Part shown: positions 37,012 through 48,279 of the stretch, piece by piece
Layout: every line of letters starts with the position of its first letter
How positions within the stretch are numbered: the first letter of the stretch is position 1
From: Amanita rubescens
Taxonomy: Eukaryota; Basidiomycota; Agaricomycetes; Agaricales; Amanitaceae
Length of the DNA stretch: 56,081 nt
NCBI GenBank assembly: GCA_015039365.1
Contig: WION01000340.1
Location: 1-56,081, forward strand
Direction: 5' to 3'
Made by a program: the position numbers and the translations under genes
Notes under the pieces: model-generated
Told to the model about the DNA's origin: nothing
Database searches by the model: none
Seen by the model: the letters and a program-made list of their open reading frames with translations, nothing else

Positions 37012-39910
37012 TCAGCAAATAGGGTGATTACTTTGAACTGGCTTACGGTTATGATCGTTCCTGGGAAAGGAAACACTTATTTTCGTAGATACACGAGACC
37101 AATGAGAAATAACGGGGTAGTAAAACAAATCGTCTCCGGATCCAAGTATTAATAAAATACAGTGTAAGGTTACATGCAAGTCAGACCGGAGTAAACAGAT
37201 GCGCAAAAGAGAGCAAAGCAAGAGGAGATCAAATAAAGAACGTGTTAGTACGGCGATGAGGTTATCATCCTCATCCCGCCCTCGTTTTCGTCGAGGCCGT
37301 TTTGCGGGAAATTGGTCGTCATTCGGTATCGTGGGTGACGCAACGTCCGTTGCTTGCTTCCGCTTGAGGGTAGAGTTGGTCATGTGAGGTGTGTAGGTAG
37401 CTGCAGCTGATGAGACGTTTGAAGAAGTTGCCGGCAAGGTAGAAGACGAGGAGCCTTGAGACCGTTGCCGTCGTCGTTGAAGTATCGTTTTGTGCCTCTT
37501 CCGAGGTGCGGAGGCTGGTGTATTCTGCAGAGAGTCGTAGTTGAGGGTTGCCCTAGTGCTGGCGTAGCGGATTCGTGACGGACGGGGCGCTTGAGTAAAA
37601 TGTTCCTCCTTGGCTTAATGGAGGCGGTCCATCGCTTGTTGTTGTGACTGAAGGTGAAAATATTTGGTGGGTTGCTGGCAGAATTATCGGTCGATAGAGC
37701 AGAACTGAACGTGACATAACTTTGACTCTCACGTAATTGTGCAGTAAACTTTTTCAACGCCTCTGCATATAAAAAGAGGTTATTAGCAGCTGAACGCTAG
37801 TCGATTTGTCATGGTACTGACCAAGCGGCCCCCGATTGTTCTCGTTAGAATACACGATCGGATCAGACATTTGTCCCACATTTTCCCCAAGCTGTGCATT
37901 TACCCAGTTGTGATAGTATCAAGCTAGCCGTTGCAGAGAACTTGCCTCGAGACACCGCATAGTGGCTTGAGGGATGCCAAATGCGTTGATAGGTTCCTCG
38001 GGTATCAGACTTCGCTCAACCAGAATCCTCGGCTCTTCCCATTTGGAACCCTCGTCCTGCTGCAGCTGCATGCCGTTTATCGGCTGCACGATCGTCGAGT
38101 TGGACGAGCGCAAATTCATCAATGTATCGACCGAGATGAATTTATCGTGCTGGCCGACCTCGAACTCCAAACTCTCAAATTTGAGATGACGTTGGCCACT
38201 TTGGAAGGAGGCGGTTATATCTGTGGTGGCAGATGCGGATTGCGATACGACAACGTGTGCAGTCATTGGGCCTTTCAGTGTGACCGTATACCCGTTGTTA
38301 TAGTGGTATGTCCAGATTGCCGAGAGGCACTCGATGAAGCAGTGATTAGGGCCACGAGTAGAAGATAGTTCTCTGGCGCCGTCTAGGGACATCGTCATAG
38401 ATTTGACTCCTGACTGGGTAGTGACTTGGAAGAACCGTGGAAGTATTGGCACGCCAATTTCTGCAATAAAATTTAGCGACGAACGGGATCATCGCCAGAT
38501 ATGACCTACCGAAAGGTTTCGCTTCTTCACGTTGATTATTCTTCCATAATACTATTTTCATAATGGCTGTAGGAGTGAAGTACTCTTTGATGCATTCTTC
38601 CCACCATGATCGGTGCAATTTCTGGACGAACGGTCAGGTCCTGAACTCGAAGGATGAAATTCAGCGGACATTTGGGCTGTCACTGGCGAGGATGGCGCTG
38701 AACTGGAGCAATCGCTGGATGCCTTGCCCTGAACCAAGTCCCGGAACCCTGATTTGGAAATGTCAGGAAACGTGACAGAAGAGGCATCGGATACGTACAT
38801 GTTAGCCCGTGGTTGAACAGCAAAGTTGTTGTCTGAAGGATCGGTAGCCGGGAGAGAGGGTGACGCTCCCGAGAGTCCCTGGGGTGCTAATGGCTGCTGG
38901 GGCAGTCTCGGAGCAATGTTGACAGGTCCTGAGCCAATACTAGGATGCACGAGCTGTGGATTGGTTGGAGCAAGGGGCATCCATGAAGGTCGTTGAGATT
39001 GTGCAGCGATGGGGTCGTTTTGGCGGGGCGAACTTTGTTGGTGAAAACGCAGTTGAAAGGGTGGTTGCAGTGAAGGATGTAGATTGGGTTGATATGGAGG
39101 ACGCGGAGGCTGGATATTGGAAGGACTGACAAAAGTGTCTTGCGGTGCACTCATTTGTTCGAGCTGCTGCGCCGGCGTCAACTGAAAGCCGGCTCTAGTA
39201 GGGGTGCCACCTGTAGGATTGATCATTGAACCAGGCATAGAAGGGGGTATGTTCGAGTTCTGAATTGGGGAATATGAATACTGGGCATTATTTGCGACTT
39301 GGGTGGTGGTAGGGCCTTGGAAGAATTGGGAGCTCGGAAAGCCCATGGAGAACATGGCGTTGTTCTTGGCGTTGTCTGGAGTCGTGCGAGTTCGGTTAAC
39401 GGGAGTCTGTGAAGGGCCCGGAGGGATGTTGCCCATTGGAGGCTGCATGCGCTGCTGGGGTTGATTTGGGTACCGTGGGTTCATGGTAAGGTTGATATTA
39501 CCGGGAGGGAGACCGGTGATGTGGCCAGGGGTTGGATTGAGGGCCTGTGGCTGAGGGGGCACAGGGCGACGGTCTAGGTTTGTACCGAGCTGCGAGGGGC
39601 TTGTGGGCTGTCTCATGATCTGCTGGATGGGAGGCTGCTGGATGGAACCGAAGCGGGGAGGATTCTGAGGATTTGCGGTAAACATGGCCATTGGAGGGTT
39701 CTGGGACTGAGCGGCGGGCGGGTGGCCCACGTGGGACTGAGATTGCTGGGCGGATTGGGGCGGATTCTGGATGTTGGGAAGATCAAATGGCATCGCGCCC
39801 TGTCGAGGCGAATGGACGCGACGGTGGGCGTCTGTAAGCCCACGTGGCCATGTAACGCCGGAAGATCTCCGAATTCTAATCTTAGGCTGGTCCTCCAACT
39901 TAGTACACAT
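37012..39910 (-). CDS. LIM-domain-binding (LDB-type) transcription co-regulator
   Basis: N-terminal half: Gln/Pro/Asn-rich, about 350 residues (NIQNPPQSAQQSQSH, QQRMQPPMGNIPPGP). Then the LIM_bind core assembled over introns: QGIQRLLQFSAILASDSPN / KLHRSWWEECIKEYFTPTAI / MKIVLWKNNQREEAKPF / EIGVPILPRFFQVTTQSGVK, SMTMSLDGARE, AIWTYHYNNGYTVTLKGPMT, GQHDKFISVD. Tail: LKRKQATDVASPTIPNDD followed by PAKRPRRKRGRDE, a likely nuclear signal. LDB proteins are dimerising adaptors; fungal relatives act with Som1/Flo8-type partners in adhesion and development. The exact splice of the last third (37380-37800) is not resolved. The start may be MPFDLPNIQ (39793) rather than 39910, which overlaps the next gene. 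Confidence 0.8.
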
Positions 39911-40429
39911 GCATCTTTATTCAATCGTCGCATTCTTCATATTAGCGCACACTGTGTGTGCGTTACCAACCTCAGTCGCGTCCCGCAATTCCAACTTCCC
40001 TGAGCAAACTCCTGAAAGCGGGTCGAGTGTGTTGGGTAGACGAACGGGAGATGACTACCAGCCACCGCCTGTAAGGAATCTTTTTCTGTCATTTATCTCG
40101 CACGTTAAAAGGCCCTTGTTTTCGTTTAGCAAGGATATCACCAAGGGGAAAATACTCAAACAGCGAACGGTGGGGAATTAAGAAAGAACGAGCTCGGCAG
40201 GGTTCAGGGGCCAGTAATCAAGTCATGGTTCGGTTCCTTGCAACAACGGCCAAAGAAGCCGTCCGAGAAGTGGTTCAAGCTTTCTCCAGGTCTGCGGGAA
40301 AAACATGCTGCATGGTACAATTACCGTATCAACGGCATAGTACGTGTAGATTTTTTAGCTCTCTTGGATGGTTTCTAACCATAATCATATAAGCCGGTAG
40401 CTAGGGGGTCGCACAATGGTCATAAGTAG
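39909..40429 (+). CDS. Small secreted protein with a KEX2-like site
   Basis: Exons 39909-40070, 40130-40339 and 40394-40429 give 135 aa. The signal peptide is MHLYSIVAFFILAHTVCALP. A dibasic site in SSVLGRRTGDD suits Kex2 processing. The mature part is rich in Gln/Lys/Trp (SWFGSLQQRPKKPSEKWFKL). The second intron (GTACGT, TCTAAC, ATAAG) is chosen over read-through, which would end 12 codons later at 40378. It has no cysteine framework and no known family. The start codon overlaps the first ATG of the divergent LDB gene by two to three bases. Confidence 0.6.
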
Positions 40430-40917
40430 TGATGTTTATTCTGAGTACTACTCCGCTGGAATAGTGATTTTCTGCTTTAGTCGGTGGTATCCTTCTGACT
40501 TCACAACGTAAGAAAAGAGTATTCAGAATGGAATTTCTTGACCATCGAGTCTGACGGCAATATCAGCCAGCTCTTCCCATGTTGTCATGTAAGGACGCAG
40601 AGCAACCGGAAAGCATTTGTAGCGCACGGGAGCGATAACATTCCCTAAATGCAAAAATATTTCGTACTTGCAGCGTTTGACCATCATTCCTATTTCCTAT
40701 TATTGCATTTGTTATATATGTACACGACACCAAACCTCAGAAAAAACGTAAGGCAGCATTTCTTTTTTATAAAAAATGCCTGCCCAGGGAAACAACAGGA
40801 GCGTATCTTGATCAACGCTATCGATCGAGTCACTATCTGTCTCTTCGATAGTATCCGCATTACGCAAAGGGCCAAGACTAGGACCAAAAGAAACAGAATA
40901 ACCAACGTCGAAGGTCG
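40430..40917. other. Intergenic, nothing recognised
   Basis: AT-rich, with poly-T/A tracts around 40735-40775. No coding frame with support on either strand. Confidence 0.4.
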
Positions 40918-41469
40918 TTAACGTAGAATCACTGATGGCAAAGGAGAATCAGCAACCGGCACAATTGTGGTTGTTGTTGCTGTAGTTGTTGTGGAAGAAC
41001 TTGCGGAAAGATGGTCTGGCGCTCGGGAGTGGGAGACCGGCACAGATGAAAGAACAGGCAATGAAGGCATCAAAATCACGACTTGAGGCAGAGGTAGTGG
41101 CACAGCTGCTGCGGTCCATGTGCTTGGTACGCGTTCGCGTCCAACCACTCCATCGATGACGATAACCGATCCATCAGCAGAAACGTTTAATCCCGCCCCG
41201 CGTGACGACGACGACGCCAGAGTGAGCCATGATCGAGCTTGCTTGTCTGCTGTCACGCATGGGTGTATACATATAAGGTACAGCCCAGTCCGCTGACGAT
41301 CTTGGATTTTAGGCCGCATTAAAGGATGTTTCGAGCCAGGCATGGGTACCTGAGGTTGAGGCTGTGATTGGGGTTGCGGCTGGGTTGATAGAGACTTGTA
41401 ACTTTCAGACGGAGTGGTTGGAGACCCAGAGTCGTTCTCGGAGTAGGTGGCATAATTTAGGTTAGACAT
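40918..41469 (-). CDS. Hypothetical Ser/Thr/Pro/Gln-rich protein
   Basis: An open frame of 183 codons starting MSNLNYATYSENDSGSPTTP, with a QPQPQSQPQPQVP stretch, a more ordered part (ARSWLTLASSSSRGAGLNVS then DGSVIVIDGVVGRE), and a Thr-rich run (SSSTTTTATTTT). The segment LYLICIHPCVTADK may be an intron (acceptor GACAGCAG). No domain is recognised. Codon choice and low-complexity composition suit a fungal regulatory or disordered protein. Confidence 0.4.
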   Translation of the reverse strand: MSNLNYATYSENDSGSPTTPSESYKSLSTQPQPQSQPQPQVPMPGSKHPLMRPKIQDRQRTGLYLICIHPCVTADKQARSWLTLASSSSRGAGLNVSADGSVIVIDGVVGRERVPSTWTAAAVPLPLPQVVILMPSLPVLSSVPVSHSRAPDHLSASSSTTTTATTTTIVPVADSPLPSVILR

Positions 41470-42291
41470 GGCGGGAATCTTCTTCGCTCCACTTTTCTGG
41501 TTCTTTCCAACCTGCCAAAGTCCTTATCTATCGACGTAGGAATTCACCATAGCGACGACGCGATCCACACGAGACCTAGGTTGGGTCCATCGACAATGGT
41601 CTTAGGACGTCACAAGCCATTCTCGACGAATTCTCTGGCCTGCCACTGTTGGTGAGCTGTTAGACATGGATGGACAGTACTCGAATATCATCCAAACATC
41701 GAGGTTGAGGGACACTGCCCAGAGCGTGCGGTGTGATGTTGGAAATCGTTGGGCGTCGGTGGGCAAGAGATCATGGGCAACGAGTCCCGGTAGCGGTTCT
41801 AAGGTCGGTTGTGAGTATATGGAGAGAAACAGACGCACGTACTAGCAGGGGCCACGTCAGCATCAGCATTCATCCCATTGAGCCCGAGATCGAATTTTCA
41901 TGCGGTGGAAACAATAAAATATTGAAACAAAAATCGTCGACAAAGTAGGGCTTGGCAGCCAACCCAAACTACCCAGCGGCCGGCTTCTGGTTCGACTCGT
42001 GATCAGCTACTACTAATAAAAATACTACTAGTCATACTCAACGCTAAGGGTCGTCTCCTCCCGGACGAAGTGTCCGCTAGCGCGCGAACCGCATGGTGAC
42101 GTTCACACGTACATTGGCCTCGTTCACCCTGCAACTACTACAAAGCCCGGGCTGACAATGATGTCTGTCTCTCCACGTTTAACGCATTCCCCTTACCCTG
42201 GACTCGAACGTGCTGCGTCATACTTGGAAGGTCGATCCCAAATCTGGCATAGCGTGACGAAGTTTCAATGCCACAAAAGAATGGTACGCCA
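41470..42291. other. Intergenic, no supported gene
   Basis: Short frames at 41602-41838 (minus) lack any domain or splice partner that I can see. Confidence 0.35.
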
Positions 42292-42606
42292 TCACCAGGA
42301 GCGATCTCGATGCTCGCTGCGGTCGATTACGATCAGCGGCCTCAAGATTTGATACGCAGTCCGCTCAGCTGACGTTGTGGCTATTTTTGGAGATGCAATG
42401 ACTGCGTTTAATGACTCGATTGGGGATTCCCGAGGGACTATCGCAGATAGTAGGACCAGAAGCTCGTTTCCGGGATGACAATCTGCGAACGTCGCTGCCC
42501 AAGCTTTTGCGGAATCGGAGAAGGAGAGGGAAGATAGGGAGTAAACGAACGCCGCGGTATTGAATTGTGGACGATCGTGGGTTATCCCCTTGACGATCGC
42601 GCTCAT
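42292..42606 (-). CDS. Hypothetical protein, probably longer by splicing
   Basis: The frame starts MSAIVKGITHDRPQFNTAAF and continues SLSSLSFSDSAKAWAATFAD, IVPRESPIESLNAVIASPKI and ATTSAERTAYQILR. The composition is protein-like and the ATG context is good, but the end (PLIVIDRSEHRDRSW) looks like intron read-through. No family is recognised. Confidence 0.4.
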   Translation of the reverse strand: MSAIVKGITHDRPQFNTAAFVYSLSSLSFSDSAKAWAATFADCHPGNELLVLLSAIVPRESPIESLNAVIASPKIATTSAERTAYQILRPLIVIDRSEHRDRSW

Positions 42607-43178
42607 ATCATTAGAACGGAGCCGACAGTTATATCCCGATAGTCAGGTCTCCGGTGAGCGGTGCTCCGATAAACGCACAGCTTGCCACTACTCCTAGTCA
42701 TTATTATTGATTGGGCATACGTTTATTTTTGACTTGTTTGATCCTGACAAGCGGTGGGAATTTGACGCTGGCTGTGCAAAAGATAATCGTTCAGGGGAAG
42801 CATGGGAGCCGCAAAAGGCAACGCACGGGTCGAGTCACATTTAGTGACGTACTACTATTAAGGCAAGTTGGGCAATGGAAGTAAGAGCGGAAATGGCACA
42901 AGACCGATATGCTTCACAAGGATCGAAGAGGGGGCCGTAACCAGGATGGCTAATTGTTCCAGTTGAGCGGCGAATTAGGCAGTGCTACGAGCAGAGTAGT
43001 AACCACTGGCATGTGAATCAGTACTTGGCAGCTGCCACAGTGCCACTGGACAACCTAGGACAACCTATGACCCTTTTTGGGTCTCCTTGCGCGGTGTTTC
43101 TTTCCCGCCAGCGCTAGGTGGTATATAACCCTCGTTAGGGAAGTTTCACAGCAACAATACAACATCCTCACCTTAGCG
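42607..43178. other. Upstream region of the BTB gene
   Basis: No ORF of note. A TATA-like ggtatataacc at 43120-43130 lies about 55 bp before the BTB start codon. Confidence 0.5.
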
Positions 43179-44147
43179 ATGGCCATTGCCGTTAAACCCA
43201 TATTACGCGACTACGACGATTGCTACTCGGAGGGCAGCCGCGACGAGAACTACGATTTCACTATTCCGACGGAAGACGCGGATGTCATTCTTGTGTCCGG
43301 GGACAAACCGGCGAGCGAGGCCAAGTCGTTCTACGTCCATCGAGCGATATTGGCGGCCGGTTCGCCATTTTTTAGGGATATGTTCAGCCTTCCCCAGCCT
43401 GTAGAGGAAGACTCCGCCAACACGAAACCGCGGATCCAATTATCAGAACCACATTTCGTTCTTTCCCTCTTACTTCGCCTCCTCTATCCAATTCCCAAGC
43501 CGCAATTGAACAGGAAGACGTTCCCTGTTCCGTTTCTATCTGAAGTATTGGAAGCAGCTGCCAAGTATGATCTAACGTTCCCGTTGGCGTACTTGCGTGC
43601 GCTTGTTGTTTCACCTGGGGCTGGGTATCTGGAGGAAGACGCAACGCGGGTGTATGCGGTTGCATGTCGATACGGGATGGATAAAGAGGCGGAGGAGGGG
43701 ATGAGGTGGGCTGTGAAGCGTGGAGTGGATGTGGGGAAGATGCCGCTAGAGGATGAGTGGAAGTGGGTGAGTGCGTGGGAGTACCGAAGACTTGAAGGGT
43801 GGGTTCAGGAGCGACGTCGAAAGGTGGTTGCTCTTGTCAAGCGGTGGTACAGAGATCATGAAGACGAGGAAGAACCCACGCTTCGTCCACCCAAGTGTGT
43901 CCAGTGCAACGGTTCGCATTTCACAGCCAAAGAAGAGCCCAAATGGTGGGACGAGTATGTCCGCCGTGTCGCCCGTTGCCAAGACGGGGAGTTGGGCACA
44001 GACCGGATATTTGAAATGGACTTTCTAGCAGACGTGGTCAATACTGGAGGTTGTCCGCGGTGTGCAGCGAGTCTGCTGGGTGCAGCCGGATTCCTGAGCA
44101 AGCTGCGACAAGCGGTGACAGCTGTCGTAGGTGACGCGGACGAGTGA
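43179..44147 (+). CDS. BTB/POZ-domain protein, basidiomycete type
   Basis: Single exon, 322 aa from ATG 43179 (MAIAVKPILRDYDDCYSEGS). The BTB core reads DADVILVSGD, FYVHRAILAAGSPFFRDMFS, LSEPHFVLSLLLRLLYPIPK, followed by a BACK-like helical part (EVLEAAAKYDLTFPLAYLRA). The C-terminus has CVQCNGSH and GGCPRCAASL, two Cys pairs that could bind zinc. Such proteins mediate dimerisation and may recruit Cul3, but partners are not known for this family. The longer frame starting at 43077 has no supporting feature; the TATA-like box before 43179 favours the later start. Confidence 0.8.
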   Translation: MAIAVKPILRDYDDCYSEGSRDENYDFTIPTEDADVILVSGDKPASEAKSFYVHRAILAAGSPFFRDMFSLPQPVEEDSANTKPRIQLSEPHFVLSLLLRLLYPIPKPQLNRKTFPVPFLSEVLEAAAKYDLTFPLAYLRALVVSPGAGYLEEDATRVYAVACRYGMDKEAEEGMRWAVKRGVDVGKMPLEDEWKWVSAWEYRRLEGWVQERRRKVVALVKRWYRDHEDEEEPTLRPPKCVQCNGSHFTAKEEPKWWDEYVRRVARCQDGELGTDRIFEMDFLADVVNTGGCPRCAASLLGAAGFLSKLRQAVTAVVGDADE

Positions 44148-44207
44148 TCGTTTCACCTAAGCTTAACTTATCATGCTCCGCCCGTTCTCTTCTTCTCTTC
44201 TCCCATC

Positions 44208-46055
<1,848 letters not shown>

Positions 46056-46171
46056 GGTGGTGTAGAAGCAGAAACAAAGCAAAGTGATTTCTGTGTAACG
46101 GGATATAGTAGAGAACTCAGATATTTGAACAGAAGGAGGTATTTGGAAGTACTAGTATTAGCAGAAAAGTG

Positions 46172-47865
46172 CATCAGGAAAATTCTGGGTTGCCTTATCA
46201 GGACTTATGGACTTAAATAAGACAAATAAGTAATTTTTAAGTTACCAAATTGTGGACTTATTTTTGACTTATATAAGTAAAATAAGGCACCCCCCCCCTC
46301 TTTTGAGAGCCTTAAAATAAAAAAGCTGACTTAATTGACTTATTTTTGGGGACTTTTGGAAGCCAAACCCAGCCTACTGGCACCACTTACAGGTGCTTGG
46401 CTTACAAGCACTTTCTGCCACTTATTTTGCACTTTCTACTGCTTATTTGCACTTTCTGCAACTTATTTTGCAGGTGCATGATTTACAAGCACTTTCTGCC
46501 ACTTATTTGCACTTTCTGTGACTTATTTTGCAGGTGCTCAACTTACAAGCACTTTTTGCCACTTATTTGGTAGGTGATGGTCTTATGATCCTTATCTTGT
46601 CTTAAGTGGCCAAAAATAAGGTCAAAAAAAGTGGCATTGATTTTTAAGTACTTTTACACTTATTACTACTTATTTAGTAACTTATTACTCTTTTGACTTA
46701 ATTACTTTCTAGCTTGACTTAGTACAACTTAACTAATGCCTTATGAGAAATCCCTGGGCACCTGGGGCATGGGAGGGGGTCTAGAGGCCTGTCATATCCC
46801 GTTCCAGACTCCACCCAAACTCCATGACCTCGGACCCCGATGGACTCCTGACTATACCCATGACCACTTTCCACCCATGTCGCATCTCATATCAAGCCTA
46901 TGCCAAAACTCCGAAAACTCCGTGACAAACTCCGTGACGGACTCCGTCACAACTCCGTCACAACTCCGTGCATATTCGCTAAGTTCCTTTCTACATATTC
47001 TCCATACTTGTTTCACCTCTTGTTTCATCTCGGGTATCACTGGTATCATTATCCCTTCGTACCATATGCTCTACTCCACTTCCTGTTCCATATCTCTATG
47101 GTTTCCTCGCTTATCAGAACACGGCCATAGAACCCCTTGTCGGACTACGTATATAAGGCCTCACTTGTATTCATACAGTAGTCCAAATATCGACTTGGAT
47201 TGTGCCCCAACTCGTATTGACTCCCTGTCTTTCATTGTCTAAGACCTCATCCAGACCGCTTGCCCTTCGGACTCCGGTCCCGGACTCCATCCGGGACTCC
47301 AGAGCGTTCTCCAGAAGTTTAGGCAAGACGTACGTTAGCACGGCGCAGCTTGCACGCTGAAGCCTAGCCTTTCCCCACTACGTCCCGGACTCCGTTATAC
47401 TCCGTCCTTCCCTGTCCGTGGCTTAGTTCCCGGGCTTCGTCCCAATTAGGATCACCGTCCTTACAAGGCCCTCCTTTATATACCTCGGCCATGCGCACGG
47501 ACCATATTGACCGTGGGAACGTATTACATAATAATCACGTGACATCAAGTGGTGCTCTTGATGTCGAAAAACCCAAATCTAAAATTAGAATTGCCAAAAA
47601 TGGCTTAGTTAATGAGGTATTCGCATTTTTCTCACTTTTCCACGCCAAGCTTAGTGACTTATTTTGACTTGACAAAGACACTTAGACTTATATAAGACAT
47701 GACCATTGTCAATGGCCTTATCTTGGACTTGGAAAAAATCAGGTAAAAATCAATGACCTTAATGCACTTAGAGTCTTAGGATGGTCTTAGCCATTTTTAT
47801 CACTAAGGCAGGAAAGACATTTTAAGTCCCCAAAGTGCATAAGCCAAACCAGAATTTTCCTGATG
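46172..47865. mobile_element. Non-autonomous DNA transposon, about 1.7 kb, downstream of PUT2
   Basis: Ends are CATCAGGAAAATTCTGG (46172-46188) and its exact reverse complement (47849-47865). Flanks are TG on both sides (46170-46171, 47866-47867); if the C is excluded the duplication would be GTG. The duplicated locus at 55262-55280 reads gcagaaaagtgtatgatgta without the insert, which proves the borders. Subterminal regions are full of ACTTATTTT and GCACTTTCTG words (46390-46580), as in CACTA-like elements. No transposase ORF is seen. Confidence 0.85.
46790..47544. mobile_element. LTR-like sequence nested in the DNA transposon
   Basis: Begins TGTCATATCCCG and ends CACGTGACA, giving TGTCA/TGACA ends, and has an internal TATATAAGG (47150-47158) in promoter position. 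Composition changes from CpG-poor, AT-rich DNA to CpG-containing DNA at these borders. No target duplication was found and no second LTR exists in the window, so a solo LTR is only a suggestion. Confidence 0.4.
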
Positions 47866-48279
47866 TGTATGATGTATCAAAGGAAAAGAAACATGGCGCT
47901 GACCTTCAAGTTTGATCTAATCCCATCCTGGATCACGACCATCGCAATGCACAATTTTATTGGGCGCAGTCACCGCAGTCTCAATCAACACAGGTAGAAC
48001 AAATGGGCCGTCCCACTGTGGTTCCGGTGCGACGGACTTTGCCGATGGACTTTTCCACGGAGTTCGCCGTGATGTGCGTGACATCTCTTCCTTGCCCTTG
48101 ACCCAACATCATTATCTCGGCTAGTAAACAATTGGGTAAGCTCTGCTGAAGTTGGCACAAACAAGTTCCTGCCTCTATCAGTGGCAACATACTCCGAAGA
48201 ACATACAAGGTGATTTTACTTGGCTCACACTGAATATTTTGTCAACATCTCTGCTACACTAGTACATCTAGGCTCTAGC
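47866..48279. repeat. Spacer shared by both copies of the segmental duplication
   Basis: Matches 55267-55680 with substitutions and indels. A minus-strand frame containing NCLLAEIMMLGQGQGRDVTH then ITANSVEKSIG is open in both copies but has no recognised domain and unlike ends. It could be a relic exon. Confidence 0.6.
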
